Shown here piece by piece: positions 1-7,048 of a stretch of DNA of 14,427 nt. Positions within the stretch are counted from its first letter, which is position 1. Every line of letters begins with the position of its first letter. Below the pieces are notes generated by a model. The model made no database searches. It was not told where the DNA came from and saw only the letters and a list, made by a program, of their open reading frames with translations. Made by a program: the position numbers and the translations under genes. The stretch lies in contig DDKG01000361.1 in the NCBI GenBank assembly GCA_002339265.1, positions 1 through 14,427 of the forward strand, written 5' to 3'. The stretch is from Massilia sp. UBA2604 (lineage in GTDB: Bacteria > Pseudomonadota > Gammaproteobacteria > Burkholderiales > Burkholderiaceae_D).

Positions 1-1580
1 TGGTCGACCAGGTGACGGGCCTGAACGGCGCCGGCCAGGCCACCGTGGTCACCCGCGACGCCCTCGGGCGCGAAGTCGCCACCACCTTGCCGCTGTACGT
101 CGACACCCGCCTGCTGGCGCGCGGCCTGAGCGATTTCGCGGTCTCGGTCGGCGCGCTGCGGCGCGACTACGGCCTGCACTCCTTCCGCTACGGCAATGCG
201 GCGGCGCTGGCTTCCTGGCGCCACGGCTGGAGCGATACCATGACGCTCGAGGGACATGCCGAGGCCGGCAGCGGCCTGGTGCTGGCCGGCGCCGGCCTGC
301 TCAAGCGCATTCCGAACGCGGGCGTGTTCAGCGCCGCGCTGGCCGCGAGCGGCGGCCGCCATCGCGGCGGCCAGGCCGGCCTCGGTTATCAGTACGTGTC
401 GCCGCGTTTCGCCTTCGACGTGCAGTCGGTGCGCGCCAGCCGCAATTACGGCGACCTGGGCGCGCTCGAAGGCGTGGCGGTGCCGCGCGCGACCGACCGC
501 GCCAGCCTGAGCACCTCGTACCGCGGCAATGGGCTGAGCGTGAGCCTGATCCAGCTGCGCCTGCCGGCCGAGACCGGCCTGGGCCTGGTGCCCGATCCGC
601 TGGGCGGCGGCGCTGGTGGCGGTACGCCGATCGGCCCGGTCGAAGAGACGCCGGGCGTCACCCGCAACGTGTCGCTGGCCTGGACCCGCAGCGTGGGACG
701 GCGCGGCAACCTGAGCGTCAGCGCCTTCCAGGACCTGAAGCGGCGCGCCGACCGCGGCATCACCGCGACCTTCAGCATGGCCTTCGATTCGCGCATCTCG
801 TTCAACACCAGCGGGGGACGCCAGCGCGGGGACAAGGCGGCCACGATGTCGCTCGGACGCGCGCCGGACTTCGAGGGCGGCCTGGGCTGGGCGCTGCAGT
901 CCGGCATGGCCGGCGCCCAGCGCTACCACCAGGGGCAGGTCCAGTATCTCGGCTCGCACGGCCGCGCCGCCATCTCGACCCAGCACGTGAACGGCGCCAG
1001 CAACACCAGCCTGGACTTCAGCGGCGCGCTGGTGGCGATGGATGGCGCGCTGGTCGCCGCGCGCCAGGTCGGTAACGGTTTTGCCCTGGTTTCGACCGGC
1101 GCGCCCGGCCTGCCGGTATTGCAGGACAACCGCGTGATCGGCCGCACCGACAGCAGGGGTCGCCTGCTGGTGCCCGACCTGCAGCCCTACGCCGCCAACC
1201 GGATCGCGATCGATCCCTCGTCGCTGCCGCCCGATACCCGCATCGCAGGCAGCAGCCAGGACGTGGTGCCGCGCGAGTTCGCCGGCGTGGTGGCGCGCTT
1301 CGAGATCGAGCGCTACGCGGCCGCGACCCTGATGCTGGTGGGGCTCGATGGCCGGCCGCCGGAAGTCGGCACGCCCGCGCGCCTGGAAGGCAGTGCGGTC
1401 GGCGCGGTGGTCGGTTACGATGGCGTGCTGTTCGTGGAAGGATTGCGCGCGCAGAACCGGGTGACGGTCGGGACCGGCAAGGATGCCTGCGAGGTGCGCT
1501 TCGACTATCAAGCGGTGGAGGGCGAGCTGCCGACCATCGGACCGCTGGTATGCAAGCTCGTGCAAGGAAAACAACCATGA
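1..1580 (+). CDS. Csu-type fimbrial outer-membrane usher, 5'-truncated by the window edge
   Basis: The protein is the outer-membrane pore that recruits chaperone-subunit complexes and assembles and secretes the pilus. The reading frame is open from base 3 to the TGA at 1578-1580, about 526 codons. The start and roughly the first third of an ~800-residue usher lie outside the window. The visible part begins with a segment typical of the end of the usher plug domain (GLNGAGQ, then PLYVDTRLLARGLSDF and GALRRDYG). Beta-barrel sequence with alternating polar and apolar residues follows. The C-terminal periplasmic domains are recognisable from VLQDNRVIGRTDSRGRLLVP onward and end in a Cys-containing strand (KDACEVRF). 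The next gene is a two-domain SCPU tip protein that starts inside the usher stop codon, which is the usher-tip order of Csu operons such as A. baumannii csuD-csuE. The usher family is near certain; the Csu subtype comes from the neighbour. The upstream chaperone and major pilin genes are not visible. Confidence 0.92.
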   Translation, partial: VDQVTGLNGAGQATVVTRDALGREVATTLPLYVDTRLLARGLSDFAVSVGALRRDYGLHSFRYGNAAALASWRHGWSDTMTLEGHAEAGSGLVLAGAGLLKRIPNAGVFSAALAASGGRHRGGQAGLGYQYVSPRFAFDVQSVRASRNYGDLGALEGVAVPRATDRASLSTSYRGNGLSVSLIQLRLPAETGLGLVPDPLGGGAGGGTPIGPVEETPGVTRNVSLAWTRSVGRRGNLSVSAFQDLKRRADRGITATFSMAFDSRISFNTSGGRQRGDKAATMSLGRAPDFEGGLGWALQSGMAGAQRYHQGQVQYLGSHGRAAISTQHVNGASNTSLDFSGALVAMDGALVAARQVGNGFALVSTGAPGLPVLQDNRVIGRTDSRGRLLVPDLQPYAANRIAIDPSSLPPDTRIAGSSQDVVPREFAGVVARFEIERYAAATLMLVGLDGRPPEVGTPARLEGSAVGAVVGYDGVLFVEGLRAQNRVTVGTGKDACEVRFDYQAVEGELPTIGPLVCKLVQGKQP

Positions 1581-2593
1581 TGAGGATGACGACCATGAAT
1601 GCGCACCCGTTGTTGCGTCCATTACTGGCGGCGGCGCTGCTGTGGCTGCTGGCCATGTCCAGCGCGCGCGCCGACACCTGCAGCGTCACCATGACCGACA
1701 TCGACTTCGGCGTGGTCAGCCCGATCGCCAACACCGACTATACCGCGCGCGGCACGCTCAACGTGACCTGCTACTGGACCTTGTTGCTGGGCCAGTCGGC
1801 GCTGCTGCTGCCGGCCGCCAACGTTTGCGTCAACCTGGGGCCGGGCAGCGGCGGCGGCACCGGCGATCCACGCTACCTGACCAGCGGCTCGCGACGCCTG
1901 GGCTTCAACCTGTATGGCGACCCGTCGGCCACCTCGGCCTGGCTGTGGGGCAGCAATACCAGCACCATCGGCGCCAAGCCGATCGCCGGCACGCTGATCG
2001 GTCTGCTGTCGCTGGGCGGGGTGACCCAGAGCGTCACGATCTACGGCCGCATCCCGGCGTCCAGCCTGGCCGGTGTCGGGACGTCGGGCAATTCCGACAC
2101 GCTGTACACGGCCAATTTTGCCGGACACGGCACGCTGCAATATTCGTTTGGCGCCGGCAAGGCATGCACCGCGGGCGCCACCGAATCCTTTGCTTTCCAG
2201 GCGCGCGCCACCGTGACCAACAACTGCCTGATCAGCGCCAGCAACCTGGTGTTCGGCTCGGGCAGCCCCTTGAGCGAGCGGCGCGCCAGCGCGCCCCTGA
2301 GCGTGACCTGCACCGCCAACAGCAGCTACCAGATCTCGATGAACGGCGGCCAGTCCGGCAACCCGGCGGCGCGCGCCATGAAGAACAGCCTGACCGGCGA
2401 AACCGTGGGCTACCGCATCTCGTCCACGCCGGACGGCGCGATCTGGGGCGACGGCACTGGCGGCACCGTGGTCTACACCGGCACCGGCACCGGCGCGACC
2501 CAGAGCGTCATGATGCATGGCCTGGTACCGCGCCAGCGCGCGCCGACGCCGGGGAACTACCGCGACTCGATCACGGTGCAGTTGACGTTCTAG
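1577..2593 (+). CDS. Csu-type pilus tip protein with two spore coat U (SCPU) domains
   Basis: Predicted secreted pilus subunit of 338 residues, likely the tip adhesin (CsuE-like). A signal peptide covers about residues 1-32, with hydrophobic core LLAAALLWLLAM and cleavage after ARA. The mature chain opens almost at once with the first SCPU domain (TCSVTMTDIDFG, about 33-195). A second SCPU domain follows (NNCLISASNLVFGSGSP, about 210-338) and ends with the family's final strand (YRDSITVQLTF). With so little sequence before the first Cys there is no room for an N-terminal donor strand, as expected for a subunit that caps the fibre. Start choice: ATG 1577 overlaps the usher stop (ATGA) and lies 8 bases after AAGGA at 1564-1568. 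ATG 1580 or 1595 are alternatives that keep the signal peptide. Hydrophobic stretches in domain 1 (LLLGQSALLLP, LIGLLSLGG) could correspond to the binding loops of CsuE; that is inference. It ends the operon and overlaps a convergent gene. Confidence 0.9.
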   Translation: MMRMTTMNAHPLLRPLLAAALLWLLAMSSARADTCSVTMTDIDFGVVSPIANTDYTARGTLNVTCYWTLLLGQSALLLPAANVCVNLGPGSGGGTGDPRYLTSGSRRLGFNLYGDPSATSAWLWGSNTSTIGAKPIAGTLIGLLSLGGVTQSVTIYGRIPASSLAGVGTSGNSDTLYTANFAGHGTLQYSFGAGKACTAGATESFAFQARATVTNNCLISASNLVFGSGSPLSERRASAPLSVTCTANSSYQISMNGGQSGNPAARAMKNSLTGETVGYRISSTPDGAIWGDGTGGTVVYTGTGTGATQSVMMHGLVPRQRAPTPGNYRDSITVQLTF

Positions 2594-3338
2594 CCGAATG
2601 CAGCCAGCGCGCGTGCACGAAACGCGCCGCGTAATCGAGCGCATAGCCGAGCAGGCCGATCAGGATGATGGCGGCCGTCAGTTCCGAGTACGCCAGGCGG
2701 TCGCGCGTATCGAGGATGAAGTAACCGAGGCCGGCCGACACGCCCAGCATCTCGGCCGGCACCAGCACGATCCAGATGATGCCGATCGCGAGCCGCACGC
2801 CGGTCAGGATCTGCGCCGTGATCCCCGGCAGCACCAGGCGCCAGATCACTTCCCATTTGGTGGCCGACAGCGAGCGCGCCAGCAGCATCCAGTTGGGATC
2901 CAGCTGGGCCACGCCGGCGGCGGTGCTGAGCATCAGCGGCCACACGGCGGCGAAGGCCAGCAAAAAGTACACCGGCGCGTCGCCGACGCCCAGCACCATC
3001 ACCGCCAGCGGCATCCATGACAGCGGAGAGACCATGCGCAGCAGCTGGAACAGCGGCGTGCTGGCCTGGCTGAAGGCCTTCGACATGCCGACCAGGATCC
3101 CGAGCGGCACGCCGAACAGGATCGCGAAGCCCAGTCCGACCGCCACCCGCTTCAGGCTGGTGGCCACGTGCAGCCAGATGTCCGGCCCCAGCACCATGAC
3201 GTGCAAGGCCTTGAAGGTCTCGATCGGGGCGAACATGGCCGCGATCGGCGTGCTCTCTTCGAGTCCCTTGACGCCCCAGGACCACAGCAGCAGCGCGATC
3301 GCAAAGCCGGCGACCGGCCACAGAAAACGTCCCAGCAT
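2571..3338 (-). CDS. ABC transporter permease, SsuC/TauC/NrtB-like
   Basis: Inner-membrane permease of 255 residues, the usual size for this family of importers, in which a homodimer forms the channel. About six hydrophobic segments are visible, for example around 5-22, 66-86, 107-120, 122-142, 182-198 and 222-236. The cytoplasmic EAA loop that docks on the ATPase is recognisable at about 152-180 (LARSLSATKWEVIWRLVLPG followed by ITAQILTG). The chosen ATG at 3338 lies 2 bases after the stop of the upstream binding-protein gene. An in-frame TTG at 3344 would overlap that stop (TTGA) and add two residues. It is the last gene of the minus-strand operon and probably works with the ATPase (4600-5367) and binding protein (3341-4567). 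Its last 23 bp overlap the 3' end of the convergent pilus tip gene, so no separate terminator fits between them. The substrate cannot be read from the permease. Confidence 0.9.
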   Translation of the reverse strand: MLGRFLWPVAGFAIALLLWSWGVKGLEESTPIAAMFAPIETFKALHVMVLGPDIWLHVATSLKRVAVGLGFAILFGVPLGILVGMSKAFSQASTPLFQLLRMVSPLSWMPLAVMVLGVGDAPVYFLLAFAAVWPLMLSTAAGVAQLDPNWMLLARSLSATKWEVIWRLVLPGITAQILTGVRLAIGIIWIVLVPAEMLGVSAGLGYFILDTRDRLAYSELTAAIILIGLLGYALDYAARFVHARWLHSARTSTAP

Positions 3339-3340
3339 CG

Positions 3341-4567
3341 TCAAACCGCGATGGTTTCGGTACGCAGCAGGTTCGCCGGCAGGCCGAACTTGGCCGGGCC
3401 GCCGACGGCCTGGATCGACTTACGCACGAAGCGGTCGTCGACCAGGTCCTTTGCCACGAATTTCGGATCGAGCTTGGCCAGGAAACCGGTATCGCCCTCG
3501 ACCCTGGTCTCGCCAATCGCGCGCACCAGTTCCTCGGTGTACGAGGCGAACGGGAACGGCTGGAAGTCGATGCGGCGCTGGCTCCACGCCGGGTGGGCGA
3601 CGATGCGGCGCTTTTCGTAATCCGAGTAATCGGTGGTGGCCAGCACCTTGGTCAGCGCCTGCAGATTGTGCGGCGTGTACTTGTTGGGGCCGGTGGCGGC
3701 CAGCAGCTTGGCCGTCTCGACCTGGTTCGAACGCGACCACAGCTGGGCATTGACGATGGCATTGGTCACGCGCTGCGACCATTCCGGCTTGTCGTTCAGG
3801 TCGCGCTCGGCCAGGAAGGTCACGCAGCAGGCGTGGTTCTTCCAGACGTCGCCCGAGAAGCGCAGCACCTTGCCGATCTTCGCATTCTCGGCCACCGCAT
3901 TGAACGGCTCGGCCACGATATAGCCGGCGATCGACTTGGTCGCCAGCGCCGAGACCATCTCGGACGGCGCCAGCACAACGAGATTGACTTCATTGGGCTT
4001 GAGCGCGGCGCCGCGCGCGCGGGTCACCACGCTCAGCTTGTTCGCGGTCAGGATTTTCTGCAGCAGGATGTTGTGGATCGAGTACCAGAATGGGATCGCG
4101 ACCGTCTTGCCGCCCAGGTCGGCCACCGAATTGATCTCGTTCTGCACCGTCAGCGCCGAGCCGTTGATGTGGTTCCAGGCCACCACCTTGGCCGGGAATT
4201 TCGAACCGTAGCGCACCCACAGCGTCGCCGGCGACAGCATGTGGATGACATTGACCTGGCCGGCCACGAAGGCCTCGATGATCTGGGCCCAGCTACGGAA
4301 CAGGCGCGGCGTCTCGACCTTCAGGCCCTGCTGCTCGAACAGCTTGCGGCCGTGGGCCACCAGCAGCGGCGCGGCGTCGGTGATCGGCAGGTAGCCGATT
4401 TTCACCGGCTGGTCGTCGCCCTTGAAGTTCTGCGCCATCGCATCGCCCGCGAACAGCAGCGGCGAGGCCGCGGCGGCGCCGGTCAGGGCCGACATGCGCA
4501 GGAAGTCGCGCCGGCTCATGCCGCAATCGCAGTCGGAAGAAACGCAGATGTGGATCGGGTTGGTCAT
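3341..4567 (-). CDS. Tat-exported ABC substrate-binding protein, NrtA/SsuA-like (NMT1 family)
   Basis: Periplasmic solute-binding protein of 408 residues that delivers a small ligand to the adjacent importer. A twin-arginine signal is clear: SRRDFLRM at 18-25, a moderately hydrophobic core, and cleavage after AMA (residue 45). The mature chain starts with the family's first strand and loop (PVKIGYLPITDAAPLLVAHG) and continues with a pattern like nitrate/bicarbonate (NrtA/CmpA) and sulfonate (SsuA) binding proteins (FVAGQVNVIHMLSPATLW, DLGGKTVAIPFW, YIVAEPFNA). Start: ATG 4567 has AAGGA about 8 bases upstream. A longer in-frame reading exists, but its extra N-terminus crosses the ATPase stop and lacks a signal. 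The residues before the Tat motif are rich in Cys (C8, C13, C15), which is odd. A 32-base gap separates it from the ATPase gene. Tat export suggests folding or cofactor loading in the cytoplasm. The ligand is unknown; nitrate, sulfonates or other organosulfur compounds are possible from family membership. Confidence 0.88.
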   Translation of the reverse strand: MTNPIHICVSSDCDCGMSRRDFLRMSALTGAAAASPLLFAGDAMAQNFKGDDQPVKIGYLPITDAAPLLVAHGRKLFEQQGLKVETPRLFRSWAQIIEAFVAGQVNVIHMLSPATLWVRYGSKFPAKVVAWNHINGSALTVQNEINSVADLGGKTVAIPFWYSIHNILLQKILTANKLSVVTRARGAALKPNEVNLVVLAPSEMVSALATKSIAGYIVAEPFNAVAENAKIGKVLRFSGDVWKNHACCVTFLAERDLNDKPEWSQRVTNAIVNAQLWSRSNQVETAKLLAATGPNKYTPHNLQALTKVLATTDYSDYEKRRIVAHPAWSQRRIDFQPFPFASYTEELVRAIGETRVEGDTGFLAKLDPKFVAKDLVDDRFVRKSIQAVGGPAKFGLPANLLRTETIAV

Positions 4568-4599
4568 GGGGTTTTCCTTGTTGTTCGTTGTTCCAGGCG

Positions 4600-5367
4600 T
4601 CAGGCGCCTTCGCGCAGCGCCTTGATGATGTCCAGCCGCAGCTCCACGACGCCCTCGGCGTGTTCGTGGCGCGGGCGTGGCAGGTCGACTTTCCATTCTC
4701 GCACGATGCGGCCGGGCTGGCCCGCCATCAGGAGGATGCGGTCGGCGACCAGGATCGCTTCGTCAATGTCGTGGGTCACCAGCAGGGCGGCGGTATGCCA
4801 GCGGTGCACCAGGTCGACCAGCAGGGTCTGCATCTCGGCGCGCGTGATCGCGTCGAGCGCCGAGAACGGCTCGTCGGCGAACAGCAGCTCGGGCTGGCGC
4901 GCCAGGGCCCGCGCCAGCGCCACGCGCTGGGCCTGGCCGCCGGACAACTGGGCCGGATAGGCATGCGCGCGCGCCGCCAGGCCGACCGCTTCGATGGCGT
5001 CCTGCACCCGCTGCTTGCGCGCGTCGCGCGCGATCGCCGGCTGGCGCGCGAAGTCCAGGCCGAAGCCGACATTGCCTTCGACGTTCAGCCAGGGCAGCAG
5101 GCTGGGTTGCTGGAACACCAGCGCCGCGCGCGGATGCGGGGCCAGCAGCGGCTCGCCCAGAAAGCTGACGCTGCCGGCCTGGGCCGGGCTAAGGCCGGCC
5201 AGGCCGCGCAGCAGGGTCGACTTGCCGCAGCCGCTGCCGCCCAGCAGGCAGACGATCTCGCGCCGGTCGATGGTGAGGGAGATGTCGTCGACCACGGTCT
5301 TGCCGCCGTAGCCGATGCGCAGCGAGGCTGCCGACAGCGCCGTTTGTTCGAGCACGGGCGCCGTCAT
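4600..5367 (-). CDS. ABC transporter ATPase, SsuB/TauB/NrtD-like
   Basis: Cytoplasmic ATPase of 255 residues that powers the importer. All catalytic motifs are present: Walker A GGSGCGKST (43-51), Q-loop FQQPSLLPW (85-93), signature LSGGQ (141-145), Walker B LLFADEP (161-167), D-loop SALD (169-172) and switch histidine THD (H199). The ASLRIGYGG opening, LPW after the Q-loop and the GRIVREWKVDLPRPR tail are typical of the nitrate/sulfonate/taurine importer branch. The ATG at 5367 overlaps the TGA of the upstream acyl-CoA dehydrogenase-like gene (ATGA), implying translational coupling. The binding protein and permease follow. The ATPase family is certain; the substrate is not. Confidence 0.95.
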   Translation of the reverse strand: MTAPVLEQTALSAASLRIGYGGKTVVDDISLTIDRREIVCLLGGSGCGKSTLLRGLAGLSPAQAGSVSFLGEPLLAPHPRAALVFQQPSLLPWLNVEGNVGFGLDFARQPAIARDARKQRVQDAIEAVGLAARAHAYPAQLSGGQAQRVALARALARQPELLFADEPFSALDAITRAEMQTLLVDLVHRWHTAALLVTHDIDEAILVADRILLMAGQPGRIVREWKVDLPRPRHEHAEGVVELRLDIIKALREGA

Positions 5368-6449
5368 GCCGCGGCGTGCTTGGCGAGTTCGACCTGCAGC
5401 TGGGTCAGGCTCGGGGTGACGATCGGGATGAAGGCCGATTCGCGCCAGCGGCGCGCGAAGCTGAGGTCACGGTCGACCAGGTAGGCGCGGCCGCCGCTGG
5501 CCTGCAGCTCGAGCATCACGGCGTGCTGGACGCTTTCGGCCAGCGCGATGCGCAGCCTGAACATCGGCGCGGCGGCGGTCTTGAAGCGGCCGTCGGCCAC
5601 GCCATCCTTCAGCTGGGTGACCAGTGCTTCCAGGTGTGCCTGCTGGGCCTCGATGCGTTCGAGCAGCGGGCCGCGCATGGCGGTGGAGAGCGCATGCGCG
5701 GCGCGCAGGCTGGCGCGCGCCAGGCCGATCGACAGGCCGCACTGCAGGCCCAGGAACGATGGACGCACGCCCGGCAGCCAGGCGCGCGCATTCGGGTGCA
5801 GCACTTCGCCTTCGCCGATCCGCACGCCCTCGATCTTGACGGCGGCGGTATTGCTGCCGCGCAGGGCCAGCAGTTCGAGGTCGGGACTGCGCGTGACGCC
5901 CGCGCTGTCGCTGATGAAGGCGACCACCGCGGGCGGCAGGTCGCCGGCGGAATTGACGGCGGCGGCGGCGATGAAGCCTTCCTTGCGCAGGTTGGTGATC
6001 CAGGCCAGCGAGCCGTCGAGCTGCCAGCCCTGTTCATCCGGGGTGGCCGTGATCTGCAGCGACTCGATCCCGGACAGGAATTTCATCGCGTTCGACAGGC
6101 CGGTGGCGCCGGCGAATTCGCCACGCACGAGCGGGCCGATCCAGCGCGCGCGCATGGCCTCGTTCGGGCTTTGCAGCAGGTATTCGATGAAGGTGCGCTG
6201 GCCCCAGAATACGAAGGCGGCGGTGACGGAATATTCGGCCACCGCGGCGATGGCGTCGATCGCATCGGGCGTGGCGCCGCCGCTGCCGCCCAGGTCTTGC
6301 GGGACGCCGACGGCGAACAGGCCGGCACCGGCCAGGCGCGGCACGACTTCGCTCGCCAGCGCGGGCGTGCTGTCGAGCTGGTCGGCATTGGCCAGCAGCC
6401 AATCGCGCAGATCAGCAGGCAGGCGCGTCGTTTGTTCGCCGCCCGACAT
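5364..6449 (-). CDS. Divergent acyl-CoA dehydrogenase-fold flavoprotein
   Basis: Predicted FAD- or FMN-dependent cytoplasmic enzyme of 361 residues, a little shorter than most acyl-CoA dehydrogenases. The three-part fold is visible. The N-terminal helical part (about 1-110) includes GLFAVGVPQDLGGSGG. The central beta domain (about 111-215) has ATGLSNAMKFLSG, GWQLDGSLAWITN and LLALRGSNTAAVKIEGVRIG. The C-terminal helical bundle (about 225-355) has QASGGRAYLVD and FARRWRESAFIPIVTPS. The C-terminal YEGT-type segment that carries the catalytic glutamate in many true dehydrogenases is replaced by IPIVTPSLTQL. The enzyme may therefore belong to the monooxygenase-like branch (compare DszC-type desulfurisation enzymes) rather than beta-oxidation. 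The ATG at 6449 overlaps the preceding stop (TGATG), and its own stop overlaps the ATPase start (ATGA). Coupling to an ABC importer suggests action on the imported compound. An in-frame start at 6524 was rejected because it lies inside the upstream gene. Confidence 0.85.
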   Translation of the reverse strand: MSGGEQTTRLPADLRDWLLANADQLDSTPALASEVVPRLAGAGLFAVGVPQDLGGSGGATPDAIDAIAAVAEYSVTAAFVFWGQRTFIEYLLQSPNEAMRARWIGPLVRGEFAGATGLSNAMKFLSGIESLQITATPDEQGWQLDGSLAWITNLRKEGFIAAAAVNSAGDLPPAVVAFISDSAGVTRSPDLELLALRGSNTAAVKIEGVRIGEGEVLHPNARAWLPGVRPSFLGLQCGLSIGLARASLRAAHALSTAMRGPLLERIEAQQAHLEALVTQLKDGVADGRFKTAAAPMFRLRIALAESVQHAVMLELQASGGRAYLVDRDLSFARRWRESAFIPIVTPSLTQLQVELAKHAAA

Positions 6450-7003
6450 CAGATGGCTCCGCTGGCGAAGGGTTGCAGCTGCGGGTTGATCGCGCTGCCC
6501 GCCATGGTGTTGGCGAAGTTGCACAGGGTGGCCAGGCTGACGCCCAGCACGACTTCCAGCGCCTGCTGGTCGTTGTAGCCGGCGGCCTTGAAGGCGGCCA
6601 GTGCCTCGTCGCTGACGCCGCCGCGGGTGGCGATGACGGCTTCGGAGAACAGGCGTACGGCGTCGAGCTTGGCGTCGCCGGTGTCCTGGCCTTGCTGCAT
6701 GGCGCGCACGGTCTCGACCGGCAGCTGGGCTTTCTTGAGGGCGATGGCGGTGTGGCCGGCGATGCAGAAATCGCAGCCGTGGATGCGGGCGGCGGTGATC
6801 TGCACCACTTCGCGTTCCGGCAGGGTGAGGCTGGTCTCGGCATTGATGCCGGACACGGTCATATAGGTCTGCAGCGCTTGCGGCGAATTGGCCAGCACGC
6901 CGATCAGGTTCGGCAGGAAGCCGTTGTTGGCGACGGCCTTGTCCACGAAGGGACGGCTGGCTTCCGGGGCGGTTTCTTGAGTATGCAGGGTCAGGCGGGA
7001 CAT
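6449..7003 (-). CDS. AhpD-like carboxymuconolactone decarboxylase (CMD) family protein
   Basis: Cytoplasmic all-helical protein of 184 residues. The redox signature of AhpD-type alkylhydroperoxidases is complete and correctly spaced: E65, then 11 residues, C77, two residues, C80, three residues, H84 (local sequence HGCDFCIAGH). This favours a thiol peroxidase or thiol-disulfide reductase role over decarboxylation. A second helical part (about 105-175) carries the usual LFSEAVIATRGGVSDEAL and ALEVVLGVSLATLCNFAN segments. ATG 7003 starts 45 bases after the AraC-family gene, and its stop overlaps the flavoprotein start (TGATG). It may recycle oxidant or peroxide formed by that flavoprotein, which is inference from context. 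Family assignment is firm; the electron donor and substrate are unknown. Confidence 0.9.
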   Translation of the reverse strand: MSRLTLHTQETAPEASRPFVDKAVANNGFLPNLIGVLANSPQALQTYMTVSGINAETSLTLPEREVVQITAARIHGCDFCIAGHTAIALKKAQLPVETVRAMQQGQDTGDAKLDAVRLFSEAVIATRGGVSDEALAAFKAAGYNDQQALEVVLGVSLATLCNFANTMAGSAINPQLQPFASGAI

Positions 7004-7030
7004 GGCGGATCTCTCAGTTAAGCGTTGGGT

Positions 7031-7045
7031 CCGTTATTTTAGCGG
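7031..7045 (-). promoter_or_regulatory. Possible internal promoter and dyad ahead of the CMD-ABC genes
   Basis: In the 45-base gap between the regulator and CMD genes, the minus strand carries TAAAAT (7041-7036), a 5/6 match to a sigma-70 -10 box, about 33 bases before the CMD start. It lies inside the imperfect 15-bp dyad CCGTTATTTTAGCGG. There is no good -35 box at the right distance, which would fit an activator-dependent promoter. Assignment is tentative. Confidence 0.3.
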
Positions 7046-7048
7046 CGA

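Noticed and set aside
4568..4696. Longer in-frame start of the Tat binding protein
   Set aside because: The extension overlaps the ATPase gene and would place the Tat motif far inside the protein; ATG 4567 with AAGGA fits.
3593..4960. 455-codon plus-strand reading frame opposite the binding protein
   Set aside because: Shadow of well-supported minus-strand genes; composition is Arg/Gln/His-rich without domains.
6450..6524. Upstream start of the acyl-CoA dehydrogenase-like gene
   Set aside because: It lies within the CMD gene; the TGATG overlap at 6449 is a better and typical coupled start.
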